From positions 1,178,001 to 1,242,000 of the forward strand of contig JACATO010001085.1 of assembly GCA_018389105.1 (NCBI GenBank): DNA of 64,000 nucleotides, in the 5' to 3' direction. The notes beneath the pieces are model-generated. The model was not told where the DNA came from. It searched no databases and saw only the letters and a program-made list of their open reading frames with translations. A program made the translations under genes and the position numbers. Each line of letters starts with the position of its first letter. Position 1 is the first letter of the stretch. The DNA comes from Nautilus pompilius (Eukaryota; Mollusca; Cephalopoda; Nautilida; Nautilidae). Below, one piece after another: positions 46,301-58,700 of the stretch.

Positions 46301-49300
46301 AGCCGTCAAAAAGAAACTGGGCTGGTAGTCCGGCCATCTTTCGCCATCGCCACGCACCCGGAAGGGCTGCCGAGGGTGGCGCACTAAAGAACAGGGTGCG
46401 TCTGATCGGAACTTCTCATTTCTTATTTCTGACTCAGTTTCTCTGCCCCCCCCCCGGGGGCGCGATGAAGTCTGACCCCGAGTAACGTTAAATACACCAG
46501 TCACCCGCTTCACCAATTAACCGGGACGTTAAACGGGCTTCGGGGTGGCTACATCCGGCTACTCTCTGATCTCGGTCCTGCACGAAAATTTTATTGAACA
46601 ACTCTGGAATTTACCATTTCGGCTCGTGCCAAAAACAAAAAGAAACTTTCACTTAGCCATTCCATTCGGCTAATTTTCACGCGCGCGGCTAGAGATGGCG
46701 ACCGCGGTACTTATACAAGGGTCTGTACGGTTCATTTAGTTTACCATTAGTTTGTACACAACCATTCGCATTAAACGACTTTGTAAACTGAAATGAACAT
46801 TGCCCAAAAATCCTCGTGTGTGTGTGTGTGGGGGGGTTAGAGGTCATCGGGTATATCTTTAGTGACCAATCTGATTGGCAACAGATAACGACTGGTCAGT
46901 TGGTGCAGGTCGCCTGTCTACTCTGATAAGCCAATGTTTTCGGTAAATGGGACGGCAAAATTTTATTACTTCATGGTTTTGCGAGGAATCTGCAGATGGA
47001 ATCTTCTTATTTGATTTCCAGGCTTTGCGCATTAGTCATCTAAAGAGGATGGGGGGGGCAGATACTGAAGGGGATTGTATAGAAACCTTTGTGTGTGTGA
47101 TCAGGTGGCTTCCAATAGCAGAAGCACGGGACACCGTTATCCATCCAGTCAGCACAACCTGATGCGGGTAATATACCTAACACGCAACGCGCGTGTGCGT
47201 CCGATTTTAGCGCGACAAGGAGGAGGTAACTCGCTCGTTATTCGTGAGATGGCGCTGGTTAAGCTCGGGAAAAGTCGTCGGTTTCGTTGTCTATCGAAGT
47301 GAAACGAGACAACACAAATTTCTTTGGTACTCTAAATGAGACCGCCGTCAGGGATCACGCTGATGGCCACTCAGCTTCCGGGCGTTGTAAATAAAATCTC
47401 CCTCTGATATCTATCGATCTTATCACAACATCTGTCTTTTTTTTTAAAATTAATATGCAAAAATGTCGATGGGTTCTCTATCGGATTTCTATGTTCCAGG
47501 AAAATTCACCAAAAGCATGTTTAATCGTAACTATTTGCGCATTTTCGATTAGGATTTTGCTTGAAGTAGACGCATCCGGTTTATTCGCAGTCACCCGTTA
47601 GCGAGTTCCTCGACAGCTGAGCGCCGTCGGTTTCAGCAGCGCTGCATTGTGGGTACTTCTCGTGGTGATACAAGGAACCTGCAGACCTGGAAATGCTTCC
47701 TCGTTAACAAAAGTACGTGTGACCGGAATAAAGGTTGGAAGCGACAGACCGACCAATCCTACTGGTGGGAACTTCCAGATCGTTACTAACTAAATCGACG
47801 GTAAGCGGTGACGTGGATTTTGTTTCGAACGTGTGTTACTGCGATGCCGCCCTGACAAGCGGGCGGGCTTCAGGATGCAGATGGCGACACCATAACTAAC
47901 AACGGCCCCCTCTCCACAGCTACGTTCGAATATAATACAAAGTAAAAAAAAAAAAAATTAAAAGGGGGAGGGAACACTTTTAAAAAAATTATTCAAAATT
48001 GCTTCTGATAACAAATAGTTTACTTTTCGCATAATAATCGGGTGGTCTGAATTTTAGGGGGCAAGGTCGCCATTCCCGACGGGGAACCGGTGTAGCTGAA
48101 GAAAGTGCGTCGGTGGGCGGATTCGCCCGTGTTAAAACCCTTCTATTTTCGCCCCAACCATGTGAGCGCCCGCATGATGTCCGAGGGCCTTTGTCTTCGC
48201 TATTTGCTAAATCTTTTATGTACTTATTAAGATATACACTCAAAAGGCTTGTGTTAGGCACAGTTGGTGAGCTACATTACCAGCCTTGACCTTCAGTTTC
48301 TCACTTTGTTTTATTGTTTCATTCTTTTATGCCACGACGACTGGTAGCGTACAAAGCCACGTACCACATAAAACCGCAGTGGTTATTCTAAATCCACAAA
48401 CAAAACAACCCATGACAAGACGGCGCCTTGTCTCTTTCTTCTCTTAACAAAGAAGCTTTAAACGCCAAATATGGCGGTTTCCTGAGAGAAAGCCAAACAA
48501 AAAACACCAATAAATACCACGCAAAGTTAAAAGCACATTCTCCTCTCCCACGAAAGAATGATAGTATTTCTATCATTTAAAAATCTGACAACAAATGCTT
48601 GTCCCGATCTTGTTAGTCAATATACTGACGGGAAATCTAAAGCAAATAATTAACATTTAAATAAAATCGATCAGAAACTTATGACCAGGTTTCGCTGTTA
48701 CCTTAGCTCGGGTAGTGGAGGCGTTACTTCGCGTCGAAGAACGTGTCAGGGTGGTAATAGAGGTGCATACGTGTCTTCCTGATCGCAGACATTAAGAATA
48801 AAGAGCAGATTATTGACACAAGCATCTTTATTCCGATGCAGTGTATTTCGCAGAAAATAAGTAAACTAAAGAAAACTAAACAAGAAATTACACTGATTAT
48901 CTACGTTGGTTAATGATTCATATATATGTTTATATATGTTTATATGCCTAAAAGTCACGCACCTGCATTTTCAGCCACAGTTCAAAAGTAAGAAAGAATA
49001 GTTGTTACAGATTGAGCGTTAAGGTCTATAGCGCCACCTGGCGTTCTGTACAGTAAAACCACAAACAGCTAAAGATCATCCGCCTGTGGAGGTTTAAATT
49101 TAAAAAAAAAAGAAGGAAAGAGCCCACCAAACACCTCAGGGTATTTATCGGTGCGATAGACGCGCGCGCTGCTGGTTTTCATTGACTTATCTGGCTCTTT
49201 GTACCGCCTCGAGCGATGTCTGCTGGTAACGTCTACGTTCCTCCCACACTTCGCTATCTTCATTCTTGTCCGCGGTTCAGAATTCTTCACCACATCTGTT

Positions 49301-49769
49301 TTCTCTCTTCCTCCGCTCCCTCCATTTATTTATACTTACCAGCGATCGCGCACTTCGAGCCTCCCCCGTTAGAAAATGTGCTCAGGGCTAATGATGAAAA
49401 ATGCGAATCGGATGCAGTTATGCAAATTCCGCTCGTGTGGTTGTTCTGCGCGATTCCGCGTTCTTCTGTGACGGTTTCCTGTCTTCGTAACCGACCAGGT
49501 AATCACGTGCAATCGGTGGTGTCGGTTTACAGTCGCTATACACCAGCTCAAAGTCTCGGCCGGTGAGGGCTGCTCTGTTGGGGCAGACTGAGGCCCAATC
49601 TTGCTTCAGAAGAAGACCCTTGGGCGGACACAATAGGTGTGGACGAAGCCCCAACCCTCCAGGAGTGACGTCAGGTACCTTGGGGTAGGTTCTCTCCGTG
49701 ATAAACGAAGAGGCGGTAGAGGTGTTGCGAACGACCCAGCTGTCGGCAGGGGATGAAAACGTCAGCGCC
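43301..49769. other. Intergenic, mixed AT-rich and GC-rich DNA, no gene confirmed
   Basis: 44560-46560 is GC- and CpG-rich and gives overlapping ORFs on both strands (for example 45575-45985 plus and 46040-46516 minus), which is expected from low stop density. None shows a domain, and codon phase does not link them. TGACGTCA occurs at 44591 and 49666. Confidence 0.4.
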
Positions 49770-50380
49770 AAGTGGTCTCAGCGGAGGTGGATAGGGCTGC
49801 CATGAGGAGAATCGACCAAACAGCGAGGATGGGCGGCAGGAATGAAGCAGTGGGATGACCGAACCTGGAAGAGGGTTCTCATTACAGATGAGTCCAAGTT
49901 TGAAATAATCAGTCAGTTTGTTTAAGGACGGAATGCATAACGGTCATTACAACAACAGCTAGAGTGAAGTATGGGGGTGGGTCAGTGAGTCTGCATATCA
50001 GCCAAGGGTGACGGAGATTTTCCTGAATTTAGAGGTATACTGACCGCCGACAGATACAGGCAGCTTCTCATCCATCATGCTATTCTCTCTCTCTCTCTCT
50101 CTCTGGATTCATCTTCCAATATGACTGTGACCCTGACCACACAGCCGTTGTGATGAAAATCTATCTGATGGAAGACTCATAAAGATGCCTTGACCTGCAC
50201 AAAGTCCTGATATGAATTTCATTGAGGGCTACTAAGACAGTCAAATTACAACCAAAAACCTTAGATGAATTGTGGAAAGTGCTTCGGAATACTTGGAACA
50301 ACATTCCAGTCATACATGATAACCTGTATGTGAGCATGAAAACAAGCTGTGGTGATCTAATTAAAGAAAGGGCTCACATA
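49770..50380 (+). pseudogene. Decayed Tc1-like transposase, intergenic
   Basis: The blocks WDDRTWKRVLITDESKFEI (first catalytic D), ISAKGDGDFPEFRGILTADR..., RQLLIHHAI, FIFQYDCDPDHTAVV (second D), PAQSPDMNFIE (third acid) and LDELWKVLRNTWNNIP appear in family order but in different frames with stops. A (CT)n run at 50083-50104 sits exactly where the loop between HHAI and GFIFQ should be. Clearly a dead copy; a different lineage from the intron-2 copy judging by its linker motifs (QPKTLDELW). Confidence 0.8.
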
Positions 50381-50921
50381 CCAAATACTAATGCATTGTG
50401 TATGCATTATATACATCTCTCAGTTGCAGTTACTCACCATTTGTGTATATCCCGGGTGTGTTTCCATAACTATTTCCAAATCTGTATGTCTTGCCACTTG
50501 TACCAGGAAGCAATCTATCATTCGAATGCATTCCTATCGAGAAAGTAGTGTTTTTTTTTCTTCTAAATTCGAAACTGCAGTCTAACCATCTCGAAAACAC
50601 TTGTAGACCAAGCTAGACTCGGTAGTCTTTCCCCATAACCGACGTAGCTGAGATTCCACGTTTTTCTAACAAAACACACGAACTAGGCTCCTGAACCACA
50701 ATCGGAATTTGGGACTAACTAATGATTCACACATAGGAACCAGACTATTGGATCTTTATTTTAACTCCGCCATGCAGTTAAGGATCTGAAAATGCGAGTA
50801 TACAAATTCGATGATGTTTCAGAATTAAAATTTGCTTTTTAATATCGCATCAGGCCCCGTGAATCGCGGATAAGTAACTCGTTTCACCTGCCCAAATTCG
50901 ATAAGAGAAGTCGGCGACGAC

Positions 50922-51217
50922 GATCTTGCTGGTAATGGTGGCCCACAACAGCTGGATCGAACTTGATTAACGCCATGTCTGAGAGCGGAAGACAGGATCT
51001 TGCTGGTAATGGTGGCCGACAACAGCTGGATCGAACTTGATTAACGCCATGTCTGAGAGCGGAAGACAGGATCTTGCTGGTAATGGTGGCCCACAACAGC
51101 TGGATCGAACTTGATTAACGCCATGTCTGAGAGCGGAAGACAGGATCTTGCTGGTAATGGTGGCCGACAACAGCTGGATCGAACTTGATTAACGCCATGT
51201 CTGAGAGCGGAAGACAG
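50922..51217. repeat. 74-bp tandem array, four copies, 148-bp higher order
   Basis: Units start at 50922, 50996, 51070 and 51144. Copies 1 and 3 read GGCCCACAAC and copies 2 and 4 GGCCGACAAC, so the last event was duplication of a dimer. Overlapping minus-strand ORFs here are repeat translations, not genes. Confidence 0.92.
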
Positions 51218-54200
51218 CTCAGTTTTGTGCGAAGATGCCGGCTAATGTTATAACATCAAATCTAGCCGCGTTTAATGCACGGAGGCCGACCGAGTAAAGT
51301 GAATGCCATTTAGTCTGGCTAAATATGGACCACGGTATTGAATCAGTGCCGTACCAGTACAGTAGAGACACCTGTCAACAAATGACAACGGCGAACAGGG
51401 TGCATTCACTACACGACAAGTGACGTATTTCAGGTAATATGACCGTTATAATAGGGTAGTTACCTGGCCATGCGCTATCTGGGAGCAGGTGAATTAGCCT
51501 TTATAAAGAAGTAATTTTTCATTACAATATAAACGTTTAAAATAAAAGTTAATTCAGTTTTAAGCCGAAAGCTCCATAATAGCCATTTATAAGTGCAGTA
51601 TTCTGCTTCGTCCTCCTACATTCCTGGTTCTATCCAGTCCTATATGAACTCATGCAAGCGAAACATTCGGTAAATAAACCAATGAATTAAAAAAAAATTT
51701 TTTTAATTAATTGGTTGTCAAATAGCGTTGTCTCCACGCAACAGATTTATGGCTGTTGATATTCATCACAAAAGCAATTCAGGGTAAATTCCAAAGTATT
51801 TAGAAAAATCTCAGTCAGTGACAACAAGTTGCGAGTTAATCCCCGCTCGATGTCTGACCTGTTATTGCGCATCACCAACAAACAGCCACTGTGCTCATTT
51901 GTAAAGGATATCGCACCACGCGGTTAACCCAGCTATATATTTCACTGCACAATCAGGTCCCGTGTAGGCTGCCACATACGATTGGTGGAATGGCCATTTG
52001 TACCACGGGGTTCAGTCGCCGGGCAAAGGGTTAGCTCGGCGTCACCTTTCTGGAGAACTCTTTCTACAAAAAGGGGAGGTCATTTTGTCAGGGAAGAAAT
52101 CATTAAGTTTCGGAAAAACTAGGGGTTGTGCTGTTGGCAAAGCGCCCCTTTTTTCTGAAAGCTTCTTAATTATAAGGTGGACCCCCCCTGTAATTTATCA
52201 TCAAAAAGAAAAAGGATTTGTGGTGAGATGATAATTGATGATGATGATGCCGCAGTTGCATCATTTTTCGTCCTCGCCGTGCGCTTCCCTGGTTACGGGG
52301 GGTTGCTGATCCCCGTCTCGGTTACGAGATTAGGGAAAAAGTGGTTACATGGTCTGCGAGTCCTCATTGTTGGAGGAAACGGAAGTTACCTGCTGGCGGG
52401 AAAAGTCGAGGAGAAACAGCGCCAGGGAAATACGCAATACGCCTGAGCAGGCTAACCACCAGACCGCTGCGCCGCACGCTCACCGCGACGCCACACACAC
52501 GAGAAAACTCTCCAAGCCGCAATGTTTCGCAACTGAGGAGACGACAAACGACCGACGATTTGCTTCCCCTCTATCCCCTTAAACAAGCGCCATTTTATTT
52601 AGCCACACGGCGCAGTAACAAGCTGAAACAAATCGCGCGGTAGAACCGTGTTCGTCAGACTCCGACGAAGGGGAGGGAAGTCGCTCCCCGACCGCCCGCG
52701 AGAGGGCGGCTTCGCGTGTATTACTATCGTAACACCTCGGCCGGAGACATCTGCGGGTGAAACGCCTTTGTGGCGAGCCGAGTTTTGGCGAAACCACTTT
52801 GCAGCCTTGTTTATGCGCGAAAGGATATAGTGCGAATGAATCTTTACTCGGAGGTCGGTGTAAACAATTGGATATCGTTTTTCAACCATTTGAAAAAGTC
52901 AGATAGATACAGGAGAAGCCGGCAGCTGTACATATTAAACATGTCATAGCGGGTTCTACTTGCCTGTTTGTGTCATATCGCCTTTACATTTAAAGAAAGC
53001 TGCGAGGACCTTTGTCAGACATTAACCTATAGTGCTGCCATCTGACGCTTAAAACATTTTATTTTTTGAACTCTTTACTCAGTACACTAACAACATCCCC
53101 CATACTGTATATATAACCCAGCTCAGTAAGTTACAAGTATATTGGAATATGGATTAAAAATTAAGTATCCAAAGAAATGCTATAAAATATACTGAAACTT
53201 GTTGACATAACAGGACGAAATATTTTCCCTTTTGCTGACGACTGTTTTCTATTTCCTGCCATACCAGCTAATTGATTTTTCATAGTTGAAAAATTCGTTT
53301 AAATCTTATGCCATTCCACTAATACAGAAGATTAGTTGACACCCGATTCTTTATCTTTCTAGCTAGTTAATCTCAGACGAGGGATCGAGCGTGTCAGGCG
53401 GCCAATTCTGTTCGGAATTATACGCTCTTCTCTTCATGATAAATATCTTTTATTGGATTTGGATATGTGTTCGGGATCACTGAATCGATGAATGATAAAA
53501 TCAGGGCCTATCGAACGATGCTGATAAACTGCAGCAGGATGCTGCGACATAGCAATAAGAATAGAAGTCCATCAGTCTTGATTAACTTTCAGAAAATAAC
53601 ACTAACATCTTTAAACCCCCTTCACCGTGTAACTGGATGCACCACACAACCTTCCAGGAATCTTTCTGTAGTTTTTGAGCAAAAGATTTAAAGCCGTTTC
53701 ACTTCTCTTGTACTCGCGTTTCCAATATGCAAATCAGCCGTCTATCGAGCAGATTTTCGGACAGAAGTTCGCGATGAAAGTTATCCTTATGCATTTCTGT
53801 CGAGCTAATGTAATAAAATCACTCGCTCTGATAAAATGATTGTGAATAAGATATGGAACAACATTCCGTTGGTGGCTGAGAACTGTGTGAATATTTGCGC
53901 CTCTGTGGCTAGCACCGGCTAGATTCCATTCTTTAGACATTCCTAACTTAACTGTGCATTACACAGTTTCTTCTTTACTGGGGACGATAGTCGAGTTCCA
54001 CGTGGAGTTCTTCAACACAGAATTGAATTTATTTTGATCATCTATACGACAAAGAAACTATCTTCTGTTGTTGTTGTTAACTCTGTAAATAATAAATCCA
54101 GAAGTGGATTAGAGTTATTTTTCTAAAAAATACAAAGTTTACTTTGGCCGAGCGGGAAGTTTGTTCAAACAAGTCTTCTTTCTGCCGGCTAGTGGTGACG

Positions 54201-55289
54201 TACGTCAGCTTCACATATGAAGAACAACAACGATGGAAAACGAAAGAATCTGTCGAGGAAGAACTAACGACTATGGGAATTTTCGTCTCAACAACACTGC
54301 AACAGTTAGAAAACGAAGGTGGAAGAAGCGAAGAGAGAAGAATTATTGACGTAAATCCTCGTATTCGGTTTGCTGAGTCCGCCGGCCAAGTGCTCACCGG
54401 CTGACGGGGTAAGATAAAGGGAGGTGTTGCTTTAAGTTGTTACTTCCCTCTTTGAGGTCCCAGCTGTTGACATATCCTGGCAATTCTAGGGAGTTCCAAA
54501 GAGCATCGATTTCTATAAAGAGTATATTTCTCTCCCAGGCGGTGCCAAATGGAAATATTACTTCTGGGTCGGATGTAAATGCATTTTTAGAGTATGAAGA
54601 CAACACGGACATCTACGGTGCTAACTGACCGGAATATCGGTCAGTTCGGATATCCGATAGGGTTCTCTCCTTTTATTTACGCGAACGTGAAGCAAAAGTA
54701 ACACGATATCGATATCGCCATCTCCGGATTATGAAGTCATCAGGCCCCACGTGACCACGACAGATAATCCTTCTCGTAAGCAACTTTTGACAGGGTCTGT
54801 TTTTTTTTTCCTTTTGCGTGCGCAATCTTTCAATCTTCCAGGACTTTCTAAAACATTTATTTTCTTTTATACGTGTAACAGCGCCGCCGTTGTACACTTC
54901 TGTCGGGATATCATAAAGGAGGGCTCGGGACCGAGAGGAGCTGCTTTGTTGTGGTTTAAACAATTTCGTTTCGAGTGTTTTGCCAGGACGTACCGAGTGA
55001 CAGCGGGTCTATAGAAAACCCGACTGGGCGCACCACAGCAGCCACGCTCGGATAACCCGTAAGTCGATCCTGACTCGGGTATAATACCCACACTGTTTGT
55101 AAATCCCGTGCGCTGGCTTTGTTCGCCAGGTATTGGAGCGGAACGGGAAATCGTACCACTTGCACTACAAGACAATAAAGTTCGTGCGTTAATTTTGCAC
55201 CACGGGTTTCAATAAGATTGTATTTCGTTTCGTTTTAGTTAAACAAGAGGTGTTCCTGATTTTTGCAACATTTTTTCAAAGAAAAATAT
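51218..55289. other. Intergenic, no gene confirmed
   Basis: A CpG-rich stretch at 52300-52900 has a 96-codon minus-strand frame with an ATG at 52889 that I do not recognise. The rest is AT-rich; the paired palindromes are at 54623. Confidence 0.4.
54623..54656. repeat. Paired short palindromes
   Basis: AACTGACCG and CGGTCAGTT form a perfect 9-base stem (54623-54646), followed at once by the palindrome CGGATATCCG (54647-54656). No T-run follows, and function is unknown. Confidence 0.4.
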
Positions 55290-55623
55290 GCAAGAACAAC
55301 AACAGCACTAATAATAACAACAACAACAACATTAACAACAACAACAACAACACTAATAATAATAACAACAACACTAATAATAACAACAACAACACTGATA
55401 ACAACAACAAAAACACTAATAATAATAACAACAACAACATTAACAACAACAACAACAACACTAATAATAATAATAACAACAGCACTAATAATAACAACAA
55501 CAACACTAATAACAACAACAACACTAATAACAACAACAACACTAATAATAATAACAACAACAACATTAATAACAACAACAACAACACTAATAATAATAAC
55601 ATCAACACTAATAACAACAACAC

Positions 55624-55702
<79 letters not shown>
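55290..55702. repeat. (AAC)n / (AAT)n block, about 410 bp
   Basis: Runs of AAC separated regularly by ACTAATAAT lead into an uninterrupted AAT run at about 55622-55702. The regular ACTAAT interruptions give a roughly 30-base superperiod. The long Asn/Thr/Leu-rich ORFs across it are translations of the repeat. Confidence 0.95.
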
Positions 55703-55704
<2 letters not shown>

Positions 55705-58700
55705 GGGAATTTCTCCTCGAGTTAATATTAAGTTATCTTTACAGTATTTAGAAACCCTTGGACGCTGCTGTATCTTTGGAGAGAATGAACTACCTGCAGC
55801 CTCTCCCAAGAACAAACCTACCCCGGCAAAGTCCCCTCCTGTCCCCGTCTCGCTGGTTAGGCCGGCTGCACCTCTACGGTGCAGTACGTCATCTCCGAAA
55901 AAGTCGGCAGGGTACATCACTGCCTCCAGGATTATACTCTAAGTGTCTTGTACGATTAACCCTAGCCCTGACACGAAGACAATTAACTCAAAGCATAATC
56001 ATATACCATGCCTTTAATTCCAACTCTAACTAATCCTACCCTGACTACAAAAATGTCCATTATTAACAGCCAGCCCTGGTCTCCCCTCCCTAAGAATACA
56101 AACTTGTCGTTGCTTCAAAGTCCAAAAATTTCTTTGCTGAAAACAAATAATTCATCATCATCATCTCTTGTCGTTGTCTCCGAAATGCCATTTTATAAGT
56201 AGATATACTATAAACGCGTTTATCCGAGATGAGTTCGGAAGAACAATCGATCGGTCCCCAAAGTTACACGATTACCAGTCAGTGTTTATCTAAATACGCA
56301 AGTAAAGATTATAACACAACACCGTGTGGTCCGGCCGTAAGGGTGTTAAAAGGTAACTAACCCCGGTAACTGCAAAACTCTTGCTTTTAATGTGAAAACC
56401 AGATGCATAAACAGTTATACGGTGATGCATCGGAGTCTACCACGATCCGCTTACTTACCATATTTCTTGGCCGGGTTGTGATGAGAACGCAGATGTTGCT
56501 TCCGTCAAATGCTGAAGCTGGAGATGCCGACTCAAAAATAACACGTAAATTTTACTACCATGAAGGAAGATGTGTTTTTTTTTTTGATATCCCTCCACGT
56601 CGACGAATCGGAAAGCGAATGTTAAACTGAAATCTGCTGCATCTTTCTTTAGAAAACCGCTTATTCTGATTTAACAAGCGTTTAGAAGCAGCCTCCTCCC
56701 CCCCCCCGTATCGACTAGCTCTTTAACGCTTCGAAGTTGAAATGTTACTACTGGGCGAGAGCAGGTATGATATCTCAACAGCCATTCAGAAAACACTTCC
56801 GTACGTCGGCGGCCAGACTGGGAGGTGCGCGATCGCTGCACACCACCGAAGACACGATAAACACATAACACATCTAAGTATACTGATATTCTGCAACGCC
56901 GATTGCTCCTCAATCTTCGCAAACTGATGCCAAACCATCACCGGAACAGGAAATGGCGGTTCTGGAGGATGACAACCCGTCTCGCCACAGGGGAACACGC
57001 GGTACAGAAGTAGTGCACAGACCACGGAGTGGGGATAATAGAAAGTTCTGATCTCACTCCGATCAAGAATCTATATCTGGCACTTGCCCAGCAAAACCAC
57101 AACCACTACCGATCATATAAAAGCAATAATCCATCACCAATGCAAAACTAAGAGTTGCCGATGAAATAATGAACTAAAACGAAATGATATTTCCTCTTCT
57201 GCTGTATATTGTGCAATATTTCACCATATGATGTCACAACGGATATGTTTAGGTAACTTTTTACATCGCGTTTGAGTAGAGAGCTATCCTACATCAACGT
57301 GACGCCTTGCATAATTGAAACTTTGATCCGGAAGCCTCATCACTGCGAAAACACTGGGTTTTGCTGAGCTACTTTGACATCTTTGTCATGCGTCATGTCG
57401 ACCCGAAATGCTTCCGACGCTGGACCGTTCGGGTGCCAGTGGTTTGGGAGTCTTTGGGTAGCTAGGGATGGAGAGGAAAAAGGAAAGGGGCCAGTGAAAA
57501 CTAAAGAAAAAAGAAACGTATATAAAATATGCACACATCCATTAAAGGTCACGAGGTGACCACTTTTAAAAGCCAAGCAAGAGAAAAGATTCTTCGAAAC
57601 GAAGGCTTCGTAAACAAATAAAATACATAATATAAACAGTATTTTTCCTTCTGTATCTCCATAGCCACTCTATCTTGGCTATTGGCGTCCAGTAAATATA
57701 CACCTTAAATTAAGGGGGAACAACCCTGGATTTGGAGAAATAGCGCCAACGCTGATGCCATCTCTACCCCACCACCTTTTCAAAAGTTCTGCGTTCTTCT
57801 TGTGGTTTTAACAATGAAGATCCGGCCAAGACGTGTTTAATGTACGGCCAGTTTCTTCGCCAGAGAATCCACATTCAGAGCATACCCCATTTTTATTTAT
57901 CATGCGTTGATGCTTCTTAATTGAAACTCCAGGCTTGTTGGTATCACGGTGGGTATGGCACAACTTGCATTCCTGCTAGGGTGCTGCTCAGCTCTTTCTA
58001 TTACCGTTATTTGGTGGAATTTGTTAACGCGGGATAACACAGACTGCTAGCATTTTATTTTAGACATTTATTCAGAAACTATAACCTGATGACAAGCACA
58101 GATCCGCGAGAATCAAATACCTTGAAGACTTTTAACCTTTTGTTGAATTTGTTTTAAATAACTAACACTGAAGAACAGGTTGCAGAAAAATCTGGAGTGG
58201 AAAATAGAGAAGCTAGAATTTATTTATTCAATTTGGTATAGAAAAACAACTCCCTAACAAGCTTTTCTTGTTGTTTTGCCATCTGCATGGCGCAGTTAAC
58301 GGCAATGACACATAACCGTATAGTTTCAGTTTTAGCTAAGATTTATAGAACCTAAGAGTACACCGCCTCCCCTTACCCGGGCGGTTTATGACCGCCTACC
58401 GGCCGGACGTGGTACTAAATACATTCCGTGATCGTGAAAAAACTGGTGTTCAAGAACGCCACCTATGGAGTGGGTGAGACTGTCGCAGAGATTTTGAGGC
58501 TGTTTTCTGAGATAAAGTACTGCTGGGAATGGAATTTATTTTCAGACAAAAAAGACAACCTGTATCAGGCTAAAACAGATATAACCTATATATACTGCAC
58601 ATGTGAATGGCTTCTGTGTATTGTACTTCACGTGATCCTTGTTGTAGCAACGAACAAAAACCTTGCGCTCACTGAGTTTGTAAAGATGACTCAAGTGCAC

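Noticed and set aside
46040..46516. 158-codon minus-strand ORF
   Set aside because: Overlaps an equally open plus-strand frame in CpG-rich DNA and has no recognisable domain or splice pairing.
55250..55942. 230-codon Asn-rich ORF and its minus-strand Leu-rich partner
   Set aside because: Both are translations of the AAC/AAT microsatellite and the few non-repeat codons match nothing.
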